A stretch of 64,000 bases of DNA from Agaribacter marinus (GCF_030160655.1 NZ_BSOT01000005.1:949546-1013545), one strand, 5' to 3'; shown: positions 47,143 through 56,410, counted from the stretch's first letter. Numbers and translations are program-made. The notes: generated by a model from the letters alone, not told the origin.

Positions 47143-47436
47143 ATGAGCGCATTTTTTGTTTCAACCGTAACGGTAAAAGACGTTGAGAAGTTTCAAGCGT
47201 ATGCTAAAAAAGCAGGTCAATTAGTTACACAATTTGGCGGCGAAATGCTTACACGAGGCAAATACTTAGGCAGTTTTACGCCAGAAGAAAGAGCGCATAA
47301 TGCCGTCGGTATTATAAAGTTCCCTGACATAGGCGCGATGGAAAGCTGGTATGAGTCAGCAGAGTATCAACGCATTATTCCTTTACGGGAAGCCGCGTCG
47401 GATATGGTAATTGCAAAATATGAAGAAGTTCAATAA
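47143..47436 (+). CDS. DUF1330 (dimeric alpha/beta barrel) protein
   Basis: A 97-residue protein with AFFVSTVTVKDVEKFQAYAKKAG, the GKYLGSFTPEERAHNAVGIIKFPD segment and WYESAEYQRIIPLREAASD, the DUF1330 pattern of a small ferredoxin-like dimeric barrel. Members are often found in stress or degradation operons, without an established reaction. AAGGA precedes the ATG. Last intact gene of the plus-strand TetR unit. Confidence 0.85.
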   Translation: MSAFFVSTVTVKDVEKFQAYAKKAGQLVTQFGGEMLTRGKYLGSFTPEERAHNAVGIIKFPDIGAMESWYESAEYQRIIPLREAASDMVIAKYEEVQ

Positions 47437-47460
47437 TAACGAGTAAGTTTAGGTACAAAT

Positions 47461-48130
47461 ATGTATCCCTCATTTTTTACAATCGAGAAACACGCTCTCC
47501 AACGAAAGGGAAGCTGCGCGCTCTTCTTCCCAAACAAGTATTACGCCTGACGTTATCGCTCAACTATCAGACCGGTATATGCTGGCAGAAATGACTAAGT
47601 CTATCTTTCAAGCAGGATTTAATTGGGACGTGATCAGACAAAGATGGCAAGCGTTTGAGGATGCCTTTTGGCAATTTGATATCACGCGTTGCGCTAATAT
47701 GAGCATCGGCGATATACAGCAGTTAAGTAACAATGAGCATATCGTTAAAAACCGCGCAAAAATTGAGTCGGTCCAAAAGAACGCCAATATGATTTTGAAC
47801 GTTAGCAAACACCACAGTTCGTTTGCGTCGATGATTGCTTATTGGGAAGAAGATGACTTCATTAACTTATTGGCTTATCTACAGACACACGGCGCACGGC
47901 TGGGGACAAAGACAGCGCAATTTTTCCTTAGACACATCGGAAAAGATGGTTTTTTGCTGGGTGAAGACGGTATCAGGGCGTTGAAACACTTTGGCATCAT
48001 AAAAAACGCACCCGCTACCAAAACTGAAATGCAAACCGTGCAGAATGTATTTAATCATTGGAATAAAGAAACTAGTTACGGCTTGGCTAAAGTCAGTGCC
48101 ATATTGGCACTGTCTATTGATAATAGTTAA
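47461..48130 (+). pseudogene. DNA-3-methyladenine glycosylase I-like gene with an N-terminal frameshift
   Basis: From 47579 a frame of 183 residues reads as a Tag-type base-excision glycosylase (EMTKSIFQAGFNWDVIRQRWQAFEDAF, IVKNRAKIESVQKNA, GTKTAQFFLRHIGKDGFLL). The expected N-terminus is split: the ATG at 47461 encodes MYPSFFTIEKHALQRKG in one frame, while EAARSSSQTSITPDVIAQLSDRY, which should follow, is in the frame of the main body. The join falls near 47506-47514 and fits loss of two bases. It is either a decayed gene, a sequencing error, or a shortened protein starting at 47579. Confidence 0.6.
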
Positions 48131-48184
48131 TGCATTTATAAGGTATTTAACAGGTGTCTTAATTAACCTATACCCGTTGAAACA

Positions 48185-49297
48185 TTAACGACCAATTTTT
48201 ACATCGGCTATTGCATTAAAACGATATATATAGAAAGGCGGTTTAGATTCATCATATCCAGCGTTTAAAGGCGCAGAACGGTTAAGTTGATTTATCGTCC
48301 CGACTATTGTCCCTTTAGGTGCTGTAGACAATCCATCAGGCCATATAAATGTATCTCGGTCCGTAAATAGACGTCTGTATTTGCCGTTAGGTGCTGTAAC
48401 GCCAATACCGTAACCTTGCAAGTCGGTCACATACACATTGCCAGCTTCGTCGATAGAGATGCCATCACTCACTGGTTTGTCGCCAAATCTTTCGATCGTT
48501 TTTTTCAACTGACTAGGGCTCAAAGTTTCATCATTCAATGCACTTGTTGGAATCCGGTAAATCGATGTGCCATGCATAGCGCCGTAATATACATACTTAT
48601 TTTGCGAATCAATGGTAATCGGATTTACACCAATTTTAGGCGTTATGATCTCAGCGTCGGTCTTCATTCGAAGACCTCGCCCGCCAATGATGAGATCACT
48701 ATCAAGTTCGGCACTCGTGCTTTTATGGCCTCTTAACACTGTTCTCACGTCTCCAGTTTGGATATCAACAACAATCAAACCGGCACCTTGATCACCAAAT
48801 ATATCAGCAATGTACACTTTCTTATCTGATAAATTCACGGCAAGGTCATTTATCATCGTGTTTTTAGGCGTATAACTACCAGACGATAAAGGATATATGC
48901 GCTTTAAGCGCTCGTTTTTCATATCCCATGCAATTAAACGCGGCGGTGACGATGCATTGTCCAAAAGCCAAAGCGTTTGATTCTGATCAATCACCACACC
49001 AAGTACGGCATGCGTACCAAGTTCTTCCTCCCCGTTGGGTGGCCTAGCCCACGCCTCAGAGGGGTATGGGCGAGTAGTACCGTCAGCCATCAGTTCCATT
49101 ACGTTGATGTCAGGGCTATACATTTGATGCAAACTGAAAATGATCCGCCCTGTCGGGCCAACTGCGACATTTCCTGGTCCATGTTCCAACTCCGCAATTA
49201 TTTCATATGGCGCAGGCCGACTCTCCTCGGCAACTACTGGCCAATATGAAATTGATAACCCAAATAGACATGCAATGCTTAGCATACTTTTGTCCAT
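48185..49297 (-). CDS. Exported Yellow/major-royal-jelly-like beta-propeller protein
   Basis: A 370-residue protein with a signal peptide (MDKSMLSIACLFGLSISYWPVVAEE) and a six-bladed propeller of the MRJP/Yellow type: YTPKNTMINDLAVNLSDKKVYIADIF, NPITIDSQNKYVYYGAMHGTSIYRI, DGISIDEAGNVYVTDLQGYGI. Bacterial members are related to SMP-30/gluconolactonases and their reaction is mostly unknown. It is the last gene of the minus-strand unit OYE - cupin - propeller, 30 bases after the cupin gene. GAGGAAA precedes the ATG. Confidence 0.8.
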   Translation of the reverse strand: MDKSMLSIACLFGLSISYWPVVAEESRPAPYEIIAELEHGPGNVAVGPTGRIIFSLHQMYSPDINVMELMADGTTRPYPSEAWARPPNGEEELGTHAVLGVVIDQNQTLWLLDNASSPPRLIAWDMKNERLKRIYPLSSGSYTPKNTMINDLAVNLSDKKVYIADIFGDQGAGLIVVDIQTGDVRTVLRGHKSTSAELDSDLIIGGRGLRMKTDAEIITPKIGVNPITIDSQNKYVYYGAMHGTSIYRIPTSALNDETLSPSQLKKTIERFGDKPVSDGISIDEAGNVYVTDLQGYGIGVTAPNGKYRRLFTDRDTFIWPDGLSTAPKGTIVGTINQLNRSAPLNAGYDESKPPFYIYRFNAIADVKIGR

Positions 49298-49327
49298 AGT
49301 TTCCTCGCTTACTATGATTGTTCAATA

Positions 49328-49813
49328 TCAGTCTATATCCTGAAGATATTGATCAGTGCCTTCTAACCAGTCCTTGCGAATTGGAGAGAAAACATCAATC
49401 TCCACAGTATCAACTAAGGCTCGCCCTTTGTGAGGTACATGCGGTGGGATCACAATAATATCCCCTCGTTTTAATCGATATTCCTTCTCATCGATCCCTA
49501 CCGTTAATATCATCTCACCAGAAATGACATGTGATATTTGTTCGGCCTCATGTGTATGCCATGGTACTTCGGCCCCTTTAGCTAAGGTGAACCATGCAAG
49601 CATGCCATTTTGTCCACTGATAAATTGGCGTTTTACTTTATCGCCAAAATGGTCAAACTTAAGCCCCGTTAAACTTGTTTTTTGTGTACCTTTGGAGCCC
49701 AACTGCGGTAACTCTTCGGGTACCTTTGTTGACGTATTCGGGTCTTGAGCCAATGCGGAAGCCGAGACTATTAGCAAGTGTGAAAGAAGTAATGCACTAG
49801 ATATTTTAAACAT
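49328..49813 (-). CDS. Exported single-domain cupin
   Basis: A 161-residue protein from the ATG at 49813 (GGAA upstream), which reveals the signal peptide MFKISSALLLSHLLIVSASALAQ; a longer start at 49849 would bury it. The cupin motifs are VPWHTHEAEQISHVISGEMILTVG and GDIIVIPPHVPHKG, with metal-binding His residues kept. The substrate is unknown. Middle gene of the OYE - cupin - propeller unit. Confidence 0.8.
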   Translation of the reverse strand: MFKISSALLLSHLLIVSASALAQDPNTSTKVPEELPQLGSKGTQKTSLTGLKFDHFGDKVKRQFISGQNGMLAWFTLAKGAEVPWHTHEAEQISHVISGEMILTVGIDEKEYRLKRGDIIVIPPHVPHKGRALVDTVEIDVFSPIRKDWLEGTDQYLQDID

Positions 49814-49867
49814 AAGGTAATTTCCATTCTTTGGATTTATATAAGCCAATAATTAAGTAAATTGATG

Positions 49868-50959
49868 TTACGCCGTAGCATTCATTGATGGGTAGTCGGT
49901 ATACCCTATGGCGTCATTTGTATAGAACGTTTCTTGGTCTGGCGTAGCCAATTCACCACCAACTTTAAATCGTTCGACAAGATCTGGGTTAGCTATAAAA
50001 GGGATACCAAAGGCAATACCATCCGCAGCACCAGTCGCAATCGCTTTGTCACCACTGGCTTTAGTATATCCACCATTTGCAATTAGATTCCCCTGATAAA
50101 TGGAGCGCAATTCAGGTGTCAAATAATCGATAGTTTCCATTGGGTGCCCACTGTCTGGTTTTGGCTCCAAAACGTGTAAATACGCAAGGTTGAAGCCATT
50201 TAATTTTTCCACCAAACGAGAAAATGTTGCGCGATAATTGCTATCATTGATACCCCAAACCTTGTTGGTTGGCGAAATACGGATACCGACTTTACCTGCG
50301 CCTATGGCTTGAACCGTTTTATCCACAATTTCTAAGGCAAAACGAATACGATTATCAATTGAACCGCCATATTCATCTTGTCGCTTGTTGCTACCATCAC
50401 GAGTAAACTGATCAATTAAAAAGCCATTTGCTGCGTGAATTTCAACACCATCAAACCCCGCGGCAATTGCACGTATAGCTGCATCTACATACTCTTGTTG
50501 TACATCTGGAATATCTTCTAACTTAATGGGACGAGGTTCACTAAGTGCTTGCTTGCGTCCTGTCGGTGTTCTTATTTCTCCAGACAAGTTTACATTTGAT
50601 GACGAAATAGGTAATTGCCCATCGAGAAAATCAGTCGTAACAGCCGCTCCCATGTGCCAGAGTTGAATGAATATTTTTCCATTTTTATCGTGCACAGCTC
50701 TCGTAACCTTTGCCCACGCGGCCTGTTGCTCGTCGTTCCACATACCACTTGTATCTAACCACCCCAACCCGGTTTTAGATACCGCGGTTGCTTCCGCAAT
50801 AATTAAGCCTGCGCTTGCCCTTTGAGAATAATATTCGGCTTTGAGTTCAGCCATTGGTACAGCACCAATAAGTGATCTCGCTCTGGTTAACGGTGCCATA
50901 ATGATGCGATTTTTGAGCTGGTAATCACCGATGGTTACTGGCGAAAATAAGTCTGTCAT
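49868..50959 (-). CDS. Old Yellow Enzyme family alkene reductase
   Basis: A 363-residue FMN-dependent ene-reductase related to NemA (N-ethylmaleimide reductase). Landmarks are FSPVTIGDYQLKNRIIMAPLTRAR, FIQLWHMGA, EIHAANGFLIDQFTRDGSNKR with the active-site His-x-x-Asn, and the C-terminal GGYTKASGDKAIATGAADGIAFG. It reduces activated C=C bonds and nitro compounds with NAD(P)H. In E. coli nemA is controlled by the TetR-type NemR; here a TetR palindrome lies before the gene. First gene of the minus-strand unit. Confidence 0.92.
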   Translation of the reverse strand: MTDLFSPVTIGDYQLKNRIIMAPLTRARSLIGAVPMAELKAEYYSQRASAGLIIAEATAVSKTGLGWLDTSGMWNDEQQAAWAKVTRAVHDKNGKIFIQLWHMGAAVTTDFLDGQLPISSSNVNLSGEIRTPTGRKQALSEPRPIKLEDIPDVQQEYVDAAIRAIAAGFDGVEIHAANGFLIDQFTRDGSNKRQDEYGGSIDNRIRFALEIVDKTVQAIGAGKVGIRISPTNKVWGINDSNYRATFSRLVEKLNGFNLAYLHVLEPKPDSGHPMETIDYLTPELRSIYQGNLIANGGYTKASGDKAIATGAADGIAFGIPFIANPDLVERFKVGGELATPDQETFYTNDAIGYTDYPSMNATA

Positions 50960-51035
50960 CTCGTATTCCTGTTTTGAATAAATTTAATAAATACTGTGCG
51001 GAAAGTTGAAATCACGTCATAGCGCTTCAACCTTT

Positions 51036-51051
51036 TATACAATATTGTATA
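51036..51051 (-). promoter_or_regulatory. TetR operator before the OYE gene
   Basis: TATACAATATTGTATA is identical to the core of the palindrome before the GST gene, 6.3 kb away. On the minus strand it overlaps a promoter TTGAAA-N17-TATTGT, so the operator covers the -10 in the same way at both sites. Confidence 0.75.
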
Positions 51052-51287
51052 TTAAATTGTTTTTCAATATTTTTGTACATTTATGTATAAAAATAAATAT
51101 GACAACAGCGCATGACGAACATTTGTTTTCGTAGACCTATTGCATTAGGTGTTTACGGGAAGAATAAATAAGGGTGTAGGTATTATGCGGACAAAAAGTT
51201 AAATGACGATATCTTGTATGACATCAACCATTGAAACGAAAATTAAATCGACAAGAATAATGTGTGAGACTAACAACAGGAAGAAGG

Positions 51288-51316
51288 CGCTAGCACGAAA
51301 AATCTACGTGCTAGCG
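51288..51316 (-). terminator. Inverted repeat after the 474-residue protein gene
   Basis: CGCTAGCACG (51288-51297) and CGTGCTAGCG (51307-51316) form a perfect 10-bp stem with a 9-base loop, 14 bases past the stop of the minus-strand gene. The T run after the stem is weak (CCTTCTTCC), so termination may need Rho or be partial. Confidence 0.6.
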
Positions 51317-51329
51317 TTAAATATAGATG

Positions 51330-52754
51330 TTATCTGCGGCGCTGTTTAAAACCGAAAAAGCCAAATTCAATGATTTGTTCTGCTACAAGCTTAGGTACAA
51401 GCGATTCCCACTCTCCCCTGCCAGACTTCAGCTGTTTCAGCACATCTCTTGAATAGATGTTGAATAATTCAGTATCACTGGTATCTAAGCCGGTCAAAAA
51501 ATCATTCTCAAGTAAGTGGCGATACAAGAAGCGTAAATGTTCTTGGGCTTTAAAATCATTGTAATCTCTAATTTCACCTTCTGTGTTTAATTCAGGGTAA
51601 ATAAACATGCGGGTGTTATCTGGGAATAATTTACCAAAGCCTTCCAATATGCCGCCTTCGACTCCTTGATAAGAATTTTCATCAAAAATCTGTTTAAGAT
51701 TAATCATACCGACCACAATACCAATTTCCATTTTGGTATACTGACGGAAATACGCGCGCAAAGAGAAATAACGCGTGTAATCCGAAATCATCACGTTATA
51801 TCCAAGCGAATTTAATGATTGCACACGCTGCACTAAGTCTTCTTCAGGTACGTGATTGTCATTACCCTTGACGTCATTTAATGAAATCTCGGCGATCACC
51901 ACCGTGTTATCTTCGGTTACGGCTTCGTGTTCGAAAAATGCCACTTTGCCTTGCTCAATCATATCCAAATTTAAATTGGTGACGGGCCTGAAGGAGCCAC
52001 GAATAGTAAGGACATTCTTTTTGTATAACATTTCAGCTGGGACACATATGCTGCCATCCGGTCTAAACATGATGGCGCGAGTTTTCCAGCTTCGAATTAG
52101 GTGCATATTAATTGCACGATTGTCTATATCTTCGAAATAAGGGCCAAGGAATTCGATAGAATCAATTTCGATACGTCCACGTTTTATGCTATCACTTAGC
52201 GAATCTATGAACATTTTGGGATTTTCAAAGTAATAATAAGCAGCATAAATTAAGTTTACGCCTAGTACACCTAAGGCTTGCTGTTGCGCCTCAGCATTGT
52301 CATCGCGCATGCGGACATGCACCTTAATATTCGAAGGCTCAGCCCCCGGATACATTTGGATACGCACGCCGCACCACGCGTGACATTCATTTTGACGATT
52401 AAAGCTCTTGGCTGCTACGGTCGCAGCATATGCGAAGTAACGCGAGGACTTTGAACGCCCCTCACTAACACGTTGAAGCACCAAATCAAATTCTTGCTCC
52501 ATCATCGCTTTCACACGCGCTTTACTTACATACCGTCCATCTTCTTGCACACCATATATCGCGTCAGAAAACTTCATGTCATATGCCGACATTGTTTTAG
52601 CGATTGTGCCTGCGGCAGCACCTGCTAGAAAAAACTGCCGAGCAACCTCCTGACCAGCACCAATTTCAACGATAGTACCGTATTTTTTGTCGTCCAGATT
52701 TAAACGAAGCGCTTTTTGCGAGGTCGAACGAGAACTAACATTTTTATGTTCCAT
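51330..52754 (-). CDS. Conserved protein of unknown function
   Basis: A 474-residue soluble protein with strikingly ordered, conserved-looking sequence: LRLNLDDKKYGTIVEIGAGQEVARQFFLAGAAAGTIAKTMSAYDMKFSDAIYG, NECHAWCGVRIQMYPG, LGVNLIYAAYYYFENP, GSFRPVTNLNLDMIEQG, and the C-terminal EFGFFGFKQRRR. No signal peptide or membrane helix. I recall such proteins as widespread but uncharacterised. AGGA precedes the ATG. It is monocistronic, with about 180 bases on the upstream side and a hairpin downstream. Confidence 0.7.
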   Translation of the reverse strand: MEHKNVSSRSTSQKALRLNLDDKKYGTIVEIGAGQEVARQFFLAGAAAGTIAKTMSAYDMKFSDAIYGVQEDGRYVSKARVKAMMEQEFDLVLQRVSEGRSKSSRYFAYAATVAAKSFNRQNECHAWCGVRIQMYPGAEPSNIKVHVRMRDDNAEAQQQALGVLGVNLIYAAYYYFENPKMFIDSLSDSIKRGRIEIDSIEFLGPYFEDIDNRAINMHLIRSWKTRAIMFRPDGSICVPAEMLYKKNVLTIRGSFRPVTNLNLDMIEQGKVAFFEHEAVTEDNTVVIAEISLNDVKGNDNHVPEEDLVQRVQSLNSLGYNVMISDYTRYFSLRAYFRQYTKMEIGIVVGMINLKQIFDENSYQGVEGGILEGFGKLFPDNTRMFIYPELNTEGEIRDYNDFKAQEHLRFLYRHLLENDFLTGLDTSDTELFNIYSRDVLKQLKSGRGEWESLVPKLVAEQIIEFGFFGFKQRRR

Positions 52755-52933
52755 GAGAAATCCTGAAAGAGTGTGCTTAAGCTAAAATTAGGTCATTTAG
52801 CTTAACTTATGCGTCAGAGATATAAGGATTATCGACTGATTTAATAAAACTTTCAATACAATCAACCTATCTTTTTAGTTAAATAACTAATTGATAAATT
52901 TATGGAATTGCTGTGCTTACACACGCTATAGCA

Positions 52934-53953
52934 CTAGCTAGATACTCTATTAGAAACGACATCATCAATATGGCTTAGCCACTGTTGTTTTATTGTTTCT
53001 GGCAGAAAACTCCCATCAAAACTATGCTTAGCCAGTTTAATCATTTGCGCATCAGACATAGATAATGCATCGTTTAATGCGACAAAATTATCATTCATAT
53101 ACCCACCAAAATATGATGGGTCATCTGAATTGACAGTAACCAACAACCCTTCATCCAATAGTTTGAGAATATTGTGCTCAGCCATATCATTAACTACACG
53201 GAGCTTTAAGTTGCTTTGTGGACACACTGTCAGTGGGATTTTTTGCGCTGCTAAGTGCGTCATCAACTTAGGGTCTTCTGCGCTACGCACGCCGTGGTCA
53301 ATTCTATCGACCTTTAACAGCTCTAAGGCTTGCCACACATATTCTGGCGGCCCTTCTTCACCTGCATGCGCGACACATTTGAATCCAAGCGCGCGCGCTT
53401 GTTCAAACACGTTTACAAACTTTTCTGGTGGGTTGCCTAGTTCTGAACTGTCGAGGCCTACCGCGATAAAGTCCTCATAATAATCGTTGGCTTGCGCCAA
53501 TGTTTCAATGGCATCTTCTTCGGATAAATGACGTAAAAACGACAAAATTAAGTAACAAGAAATACCCAGTTCATTTTTTGCTTTTTCTATTGCGCGCGTA
53601 AACCCTGTCATAAACACGTCGAAACCAATGCCTCGACTAGTATGTGTTTGCGGGTCAATCATCATTTCAGTATGAACAACATTGTCTTCTTTACAGCGCA
53701 ACAAATACGCCCACATTAATTGGAAAAAATCGTCTTCGTCGCGTAATACATTAGCGCCTTGATAATACAAATCCAAAAAACTCTGTAAATCATCAAATTG
53801 ATACGCCTTAGCGATATCGTCAACGCTGTTGTACGGTAGTGTAATTCCGTGCTTTTTGGCTAAGGCCCACATCAACGTAGGCTCCAAGGTACCTTCAATA
53901 TGCAGATGCAACTCTGCTTTTGGTAAACTCGCCAATAATTTTATATCTGCCAT
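52934..53953 (-). CDS. Adenine deaminase (adenosine deaminase superfamily, Aah1 type)
   Basis: A 339-residue zinc amidohydrolase from the ATG at 53953, which has a perfect GGAGGA; an earlier start at 53986 does not. Zinc ligands and active site are visible in [57 protein letters not shown] and [19 protein letters not shown]. The last three have the wording of bacterial and fungal adenine deaminases rather than classical Add, so adenine to hypoxanthine is the likelier reaction. The product feeds the divergent purine permease and xanthine dehydrogenase locus. Confidence 0.85.
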   Translation of the reverse strand: MADIKLLASLPKAELHLHIEGTLEPTLMWALAKKHGITLPYNSVDDIAKAYQFDDLQSFLDLYYQGANVLRDEDDFFQLMWAYLLRCKEDNVVHTEMMIDPQTHTSRGIGFDVFMTGFTRAIEKAKNELGISCYLILSFLRHLSEEDAIETLAQANDYYEDFIAVGLDSSELGNPPEKFVNVFEQARALGFKCVAHAGEEGPPEYVWQALELLKVDRIDHGVRSAEDPKLMTHLAAQKIPLTVCPQSNLKLRVVNDMAEHNILKLLDEGLLVTVNSDDPSYFGGYMNDNFVALNDALSMSDAQMIKLAKHSFDGSFLPETIKQQWLSHIDDVVSNRVSS

Positions 53954-54406
53954 TTCAGTCCTCCTCCATACTTCATATTGCACCAAAATATTGCTTCATC
54001 GCTTTTTTATGCACCTGTTCAGTCCCTATAGACACGTTCATGTGTGAAATTCTTCACATAAATTTAGGTCAACTTAACCAACGTTGGCTTGGTACAATGC
54101 TTTATATCTATTTATATATCTATGTATTCGCGTATCTTTGCAGGCTATGCGTTTGACAACAGGGAACAATGCTTAAATGCATTCTAGCAGATATTAGACC
54201 AACAAGCTGACTACTTGGTCAACTTTTTGCTTGGTACTTTTATAGTCTTTCCTAGCATTTGCAGTTAACACTTGCTAAGCATATGTGTTATCAATAGTTT
54301 ATATTGGTAAGAAATTGAGTAACAGTGCGCGATACTTGGTACGAGTAAATAAAAAGTACGCGCATAAATAAAAAATAAAAAGCTTTTTAAAAAGCAGTGG
54401 AGGCTT
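53954..54406. other. 453-base divergent regulatory region, adenine deaminase / purine permease
   Basis: Contains no gene. It holds the palindrome CCAACGTTGG (54078-54087), a GGTCAA half-site (54067-54072), the RutR-like operator at 54207-54222, and a long untranslated leader before the permease. I compared it with the purine riboswitch core and found no match. Confidence 0.65.
54207..54222 (+). promoter_or_regulatory. RutR-type operator before the purine permease
   Basis: CTGACTACTTGGTCAA matches the RutR consensus TTGACCA-NN-TGGTCAA at 12 of 14 specified positions, with the right half perfect. It is about 185 bases before the permease ATG. A TATAGT (54241-54246) just downstream could be the -10. 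Confidence 0.6.
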
Positions 54407-55738
54407 ATGTCAATCTCGCTTATCGACCGCGTGTTTAAATTACAAGCACACGGCACAACAGTAAAAACCGAAATTATTGCAGGTTTAACCACTTTTGCGG
54501 CAATGTCTTACATACTTATTGTAAACCCAAGTATTCTTGGTTTAAGCGGTATGCCGGTCGCAGGGTTAATTACGGTAACTGCCCTAGCGGCATGCTTGGG
54601 CACACTGCTCATGGCTGCGTTTACCAACTACCCTATAGCGTTAGCCCCAGGAATGGGTTTAAACGCTTTCTTTGCCTTTACTATTTGTCTTACGCGAGAA
54701 ATCCCTTGGGAAGCCGCATTAGGCATCGTGTTTTGGAATGGAGTATTATTTCTATTGTTGTCCGTCACGGGCGTTCGAACAAAAATTGCTGAAGCGATAC
54801 CCGCTGCGCTAAAAATTGGTGTGCAATGCGGAATAGGTTTATTCATCGCATTTATTGGTTTAAAAAACGCCGGATTAATCGTCGACAACCCAGCAACACT
54901 TGTTTCACTAGGCAACATGTCTGACCCTGCGGTATTACTTGCACTTGCCGGTATCATTCTTACCGTTGTGTTAATTATTAAGCGCGTCACTGGCGCAATA
55001 TTAATATCCATCATTGTCTTAACCTTAATTGGCGCTATTACTCCCTCAGGTGACGGATACCTCACCAGCGCCCCTGAGGCGGTTATTGGCCTCCCTGAAT
55101 CCGCAAGTGACACCTTTCTTGCCATGGATATTTGGTATCCGATTGAAAACTTTGCCCAGACATGGGACCTTATTTTTGCCCTCATGTTCGTCAACATGTT
55201 CGATACCATTGGTACCTTGATAGGCGTCTCAAGGCGAGCCAAGCTATTAGATGAAAACGGAAAACTACCTAAAATTGGTGGCGCAATGAGTGCAGACGCA
55301 GCGGCAAGTGTCGTAGGCGCAGGACTGGGCACATCGCCAGTGACGAGTTATGTGGAGTCAGCAGCTGGGGTATCAGCAGGCGGTAGAACGGGTCTTACAG
55401 CGGTCGTCGTCGCAATATGCTTTGTACTAGCACTGTTCCTTACACCCCTGATGAAAGTAATTCCGTTAATGGCAACGACACCAGCCCTCGTCATGGTTGG
55501 TATTTTTATGATGGACTCCATTCGACAAATTGATTTTGACGATATTGCGAGTTTAGCTACTGCAACTATTGCACTATTAGCCATGCCACTGACCTTTAGT
55601 ATTAGTGAAGGCATTGCCTTAGGATTTATTACCTACGTCGGCATAAAAGTTGGGACGGGAAAATTCAAAGAGGTATCGCTCATCACTTATTTAATGGCAG
55701 CGGTCTTTGTGTTGCGTTATGTATTTGACCTTAAATAA
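54407..55738 (+). CDS. NCS2 purine permease (AzgA/hypoxanthine-guanine type)
   Basis: A 443-residue inner-membrane transporter with about 12-14 helices. The N-terminal VKTEIIAGLTTFAAMSYILIVNPSILG, YPIALAPGMGLNAFFAF and FDTIGTLIGVSRRAKLLDENGKLP segments mark the AzgA-like branch of NCS2, which imports hypoxanthine, guanine or adenine with protons. GGAGG precedes the ATG. It is divergent from adenine deaminase and carries a RutR-like site upstream, consistent with purine uptake for the catabolic locus. Confidence 0.92.
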   Translation: MSISLIDRVFKLQAHGTTVKTEIIAGLTTFAAMSYILIVNPSILGLSGMPVAGLITVTALAACLGTLLMAAFTNYPIALAPGMGLNAFFAFTICLTREIPWEAALGIVFWNGVLFLLLSVTGVRTKIAEAIPAALKIGVQCGIGLFIAFIGLKNAGLIVDNPATLVSLGNMSDPAVLLALAGIILTVVLIIKRVTGAILISIIVLTLIGAITPSGDGYLTSAPEAVIGLPESASDTFLAMDIWYPIENFAQTWDLIFALMFVNMFDTIGTLIGVSRRAKLLDENGKLPKIGGAMSADAAASVVGAGLGTSPVTSYVESAAGVSAGGRTGLTAVVVAICFVLALFLTPLMKVIPLMATTPALVMVGIFMMDSIRQIDFDDIASLATATIALLAMPLTFSISEGIALGFITYVGIKVGTGKFKEVSLITYLMAAVFVLRYVFDLK

Positions 55739-55778
55739 TACGTTCGACCATAAATAATATATTCGACCTTAAATAATC
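55724..55778 (+). repeat. Three tandem 19-bp repeats across the permease stop codon
   Basis: The unit TTYGACCWTAAATAATANN occurs at 55724, 55743 and 55762 (GACC at 55727, 55746 and 55765). The first copy encodes the last residues and stop of the permease; the other two are non-coding. Each copy carries TAAATAAT. Confidence 0.85.
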
Positions 55779-55836
55779 TGAATTCAGGATAAATGGTTGT
55801 TGACGATACTTGTTATCACTAGATAAACAAAAGAGA

Positions 55837-56382
55837 ATGACATTGACGAAGACGCTGCTGCTCATTTCCGTGCTGCTTGCATTGACAGCTTGTCAGTCGC
55901 CTGACTGGCGAACCGCTAGCCGAGAACCGGCCGGTATCGCTATCAATCCATTGGAGCATCAACCCGCGGTAATTGAAGTTTATGCGGCAGATGCGTTTAG
56001 CTGGCGAGGCTGGTTTGCCGTGCACACTTGGCTAGCGATTAAACCCAAAGCCAGTAAAGCGTATACGGTATATGAAGTCGTTGGTTGGCGAGTAAATAGT
56101 GGTTTGCCCGCGTTGAGAACATACAGCACGCCTGTCCCCGATAGATATTGGTACGGAGCCAAACCAAAAAAGCTTTTAGAGATTACAGGAGACAAAGCTA
56201 CGCGCCTCATCCCACAATTAGAAAATGCGATAGCAAACTACCCTTGGGCCAACGAATACAAGGTGTTTCCTGGACCTAACAGCAATACCTTTCCGGCATG
56301 GCTAGCATTGCAAGTACCAGAAATGGGGTTGGAACTCCCTTTTAGAGCAATAGGTAGCGGTTACGCTAGCAATGCTGAGTAA
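55837..56382 (+). CDS. DUF3750 lipoprotein
   Basis: About 181 residues from the ATG at 55837, with a lipobox LLALTAC giving an acylated Cys near residue 19. The rest is a DUF3750-like domain (AVIEVYAADAFSWRGWFAVHTWLAIKP, YEVVGWR, WYGAKPKKLLEITGDKA, FPGPNSNTFPAWLALQVPE). The HTW and PNSNTF segments look like an active or binding centre, but no reaction is known. It lies between the permease and the convergent puuE and may be a bystander in the purine locus. Confidence 0.75.
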   Translation: MTLTKTLLLISVLLALTACQSPDWRTASREPAGIAINPLEHQPAVIEVYAADAFSWRGWFAVHTWLAIKPKASKAYTVYEVVGWRVNSGLPALRTYSTPVPDRYWYGAKPKKLLEITGDKATRLIPQLENAIANYPWANEYKVFPGPNSNTFPAWLALQVPEMGLELPFRAIGSGYASNAE

Positions 56383-56410
56383 TCAGAGATGTAAAAAGCC
56401 ATATGCACAT

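Larger units (their letters stand above)
50960..51329. other. 370-base gap with OYE promoter and a terminator-like repeat
   Basis: No gene is seen. The left part holds the operator-promoter of the OYE unit (51036-51051), the middle is AT-rich with a loose TGTATAAA half-site near 51080-51090, and the right end holds the inverted repeat at 51288-51316. Confidence 0.7.

Noticed and set aside
54078-54087. CCAACGTTGG as another RutR site
   Set aside because: It is a perfect 10-bp palindrome, but its spacing and bases do not fit TTGACCA-NN-TGGTCAA; it may belong to another regulator.
53954-54406. Possible purine riboswitch between adenine deaminase and the permease
   Set aside because: An adenine riboswitch precedes add in some Vibrio, so I looked for its conserved core loops and pairing stems on both strands; none is present.
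54628-55332. 234-residue antisense frame inside the purine permease gene
   Set aside because: It lies wholly opposite a clear transporter gene and has no start signal or recognisable domain.
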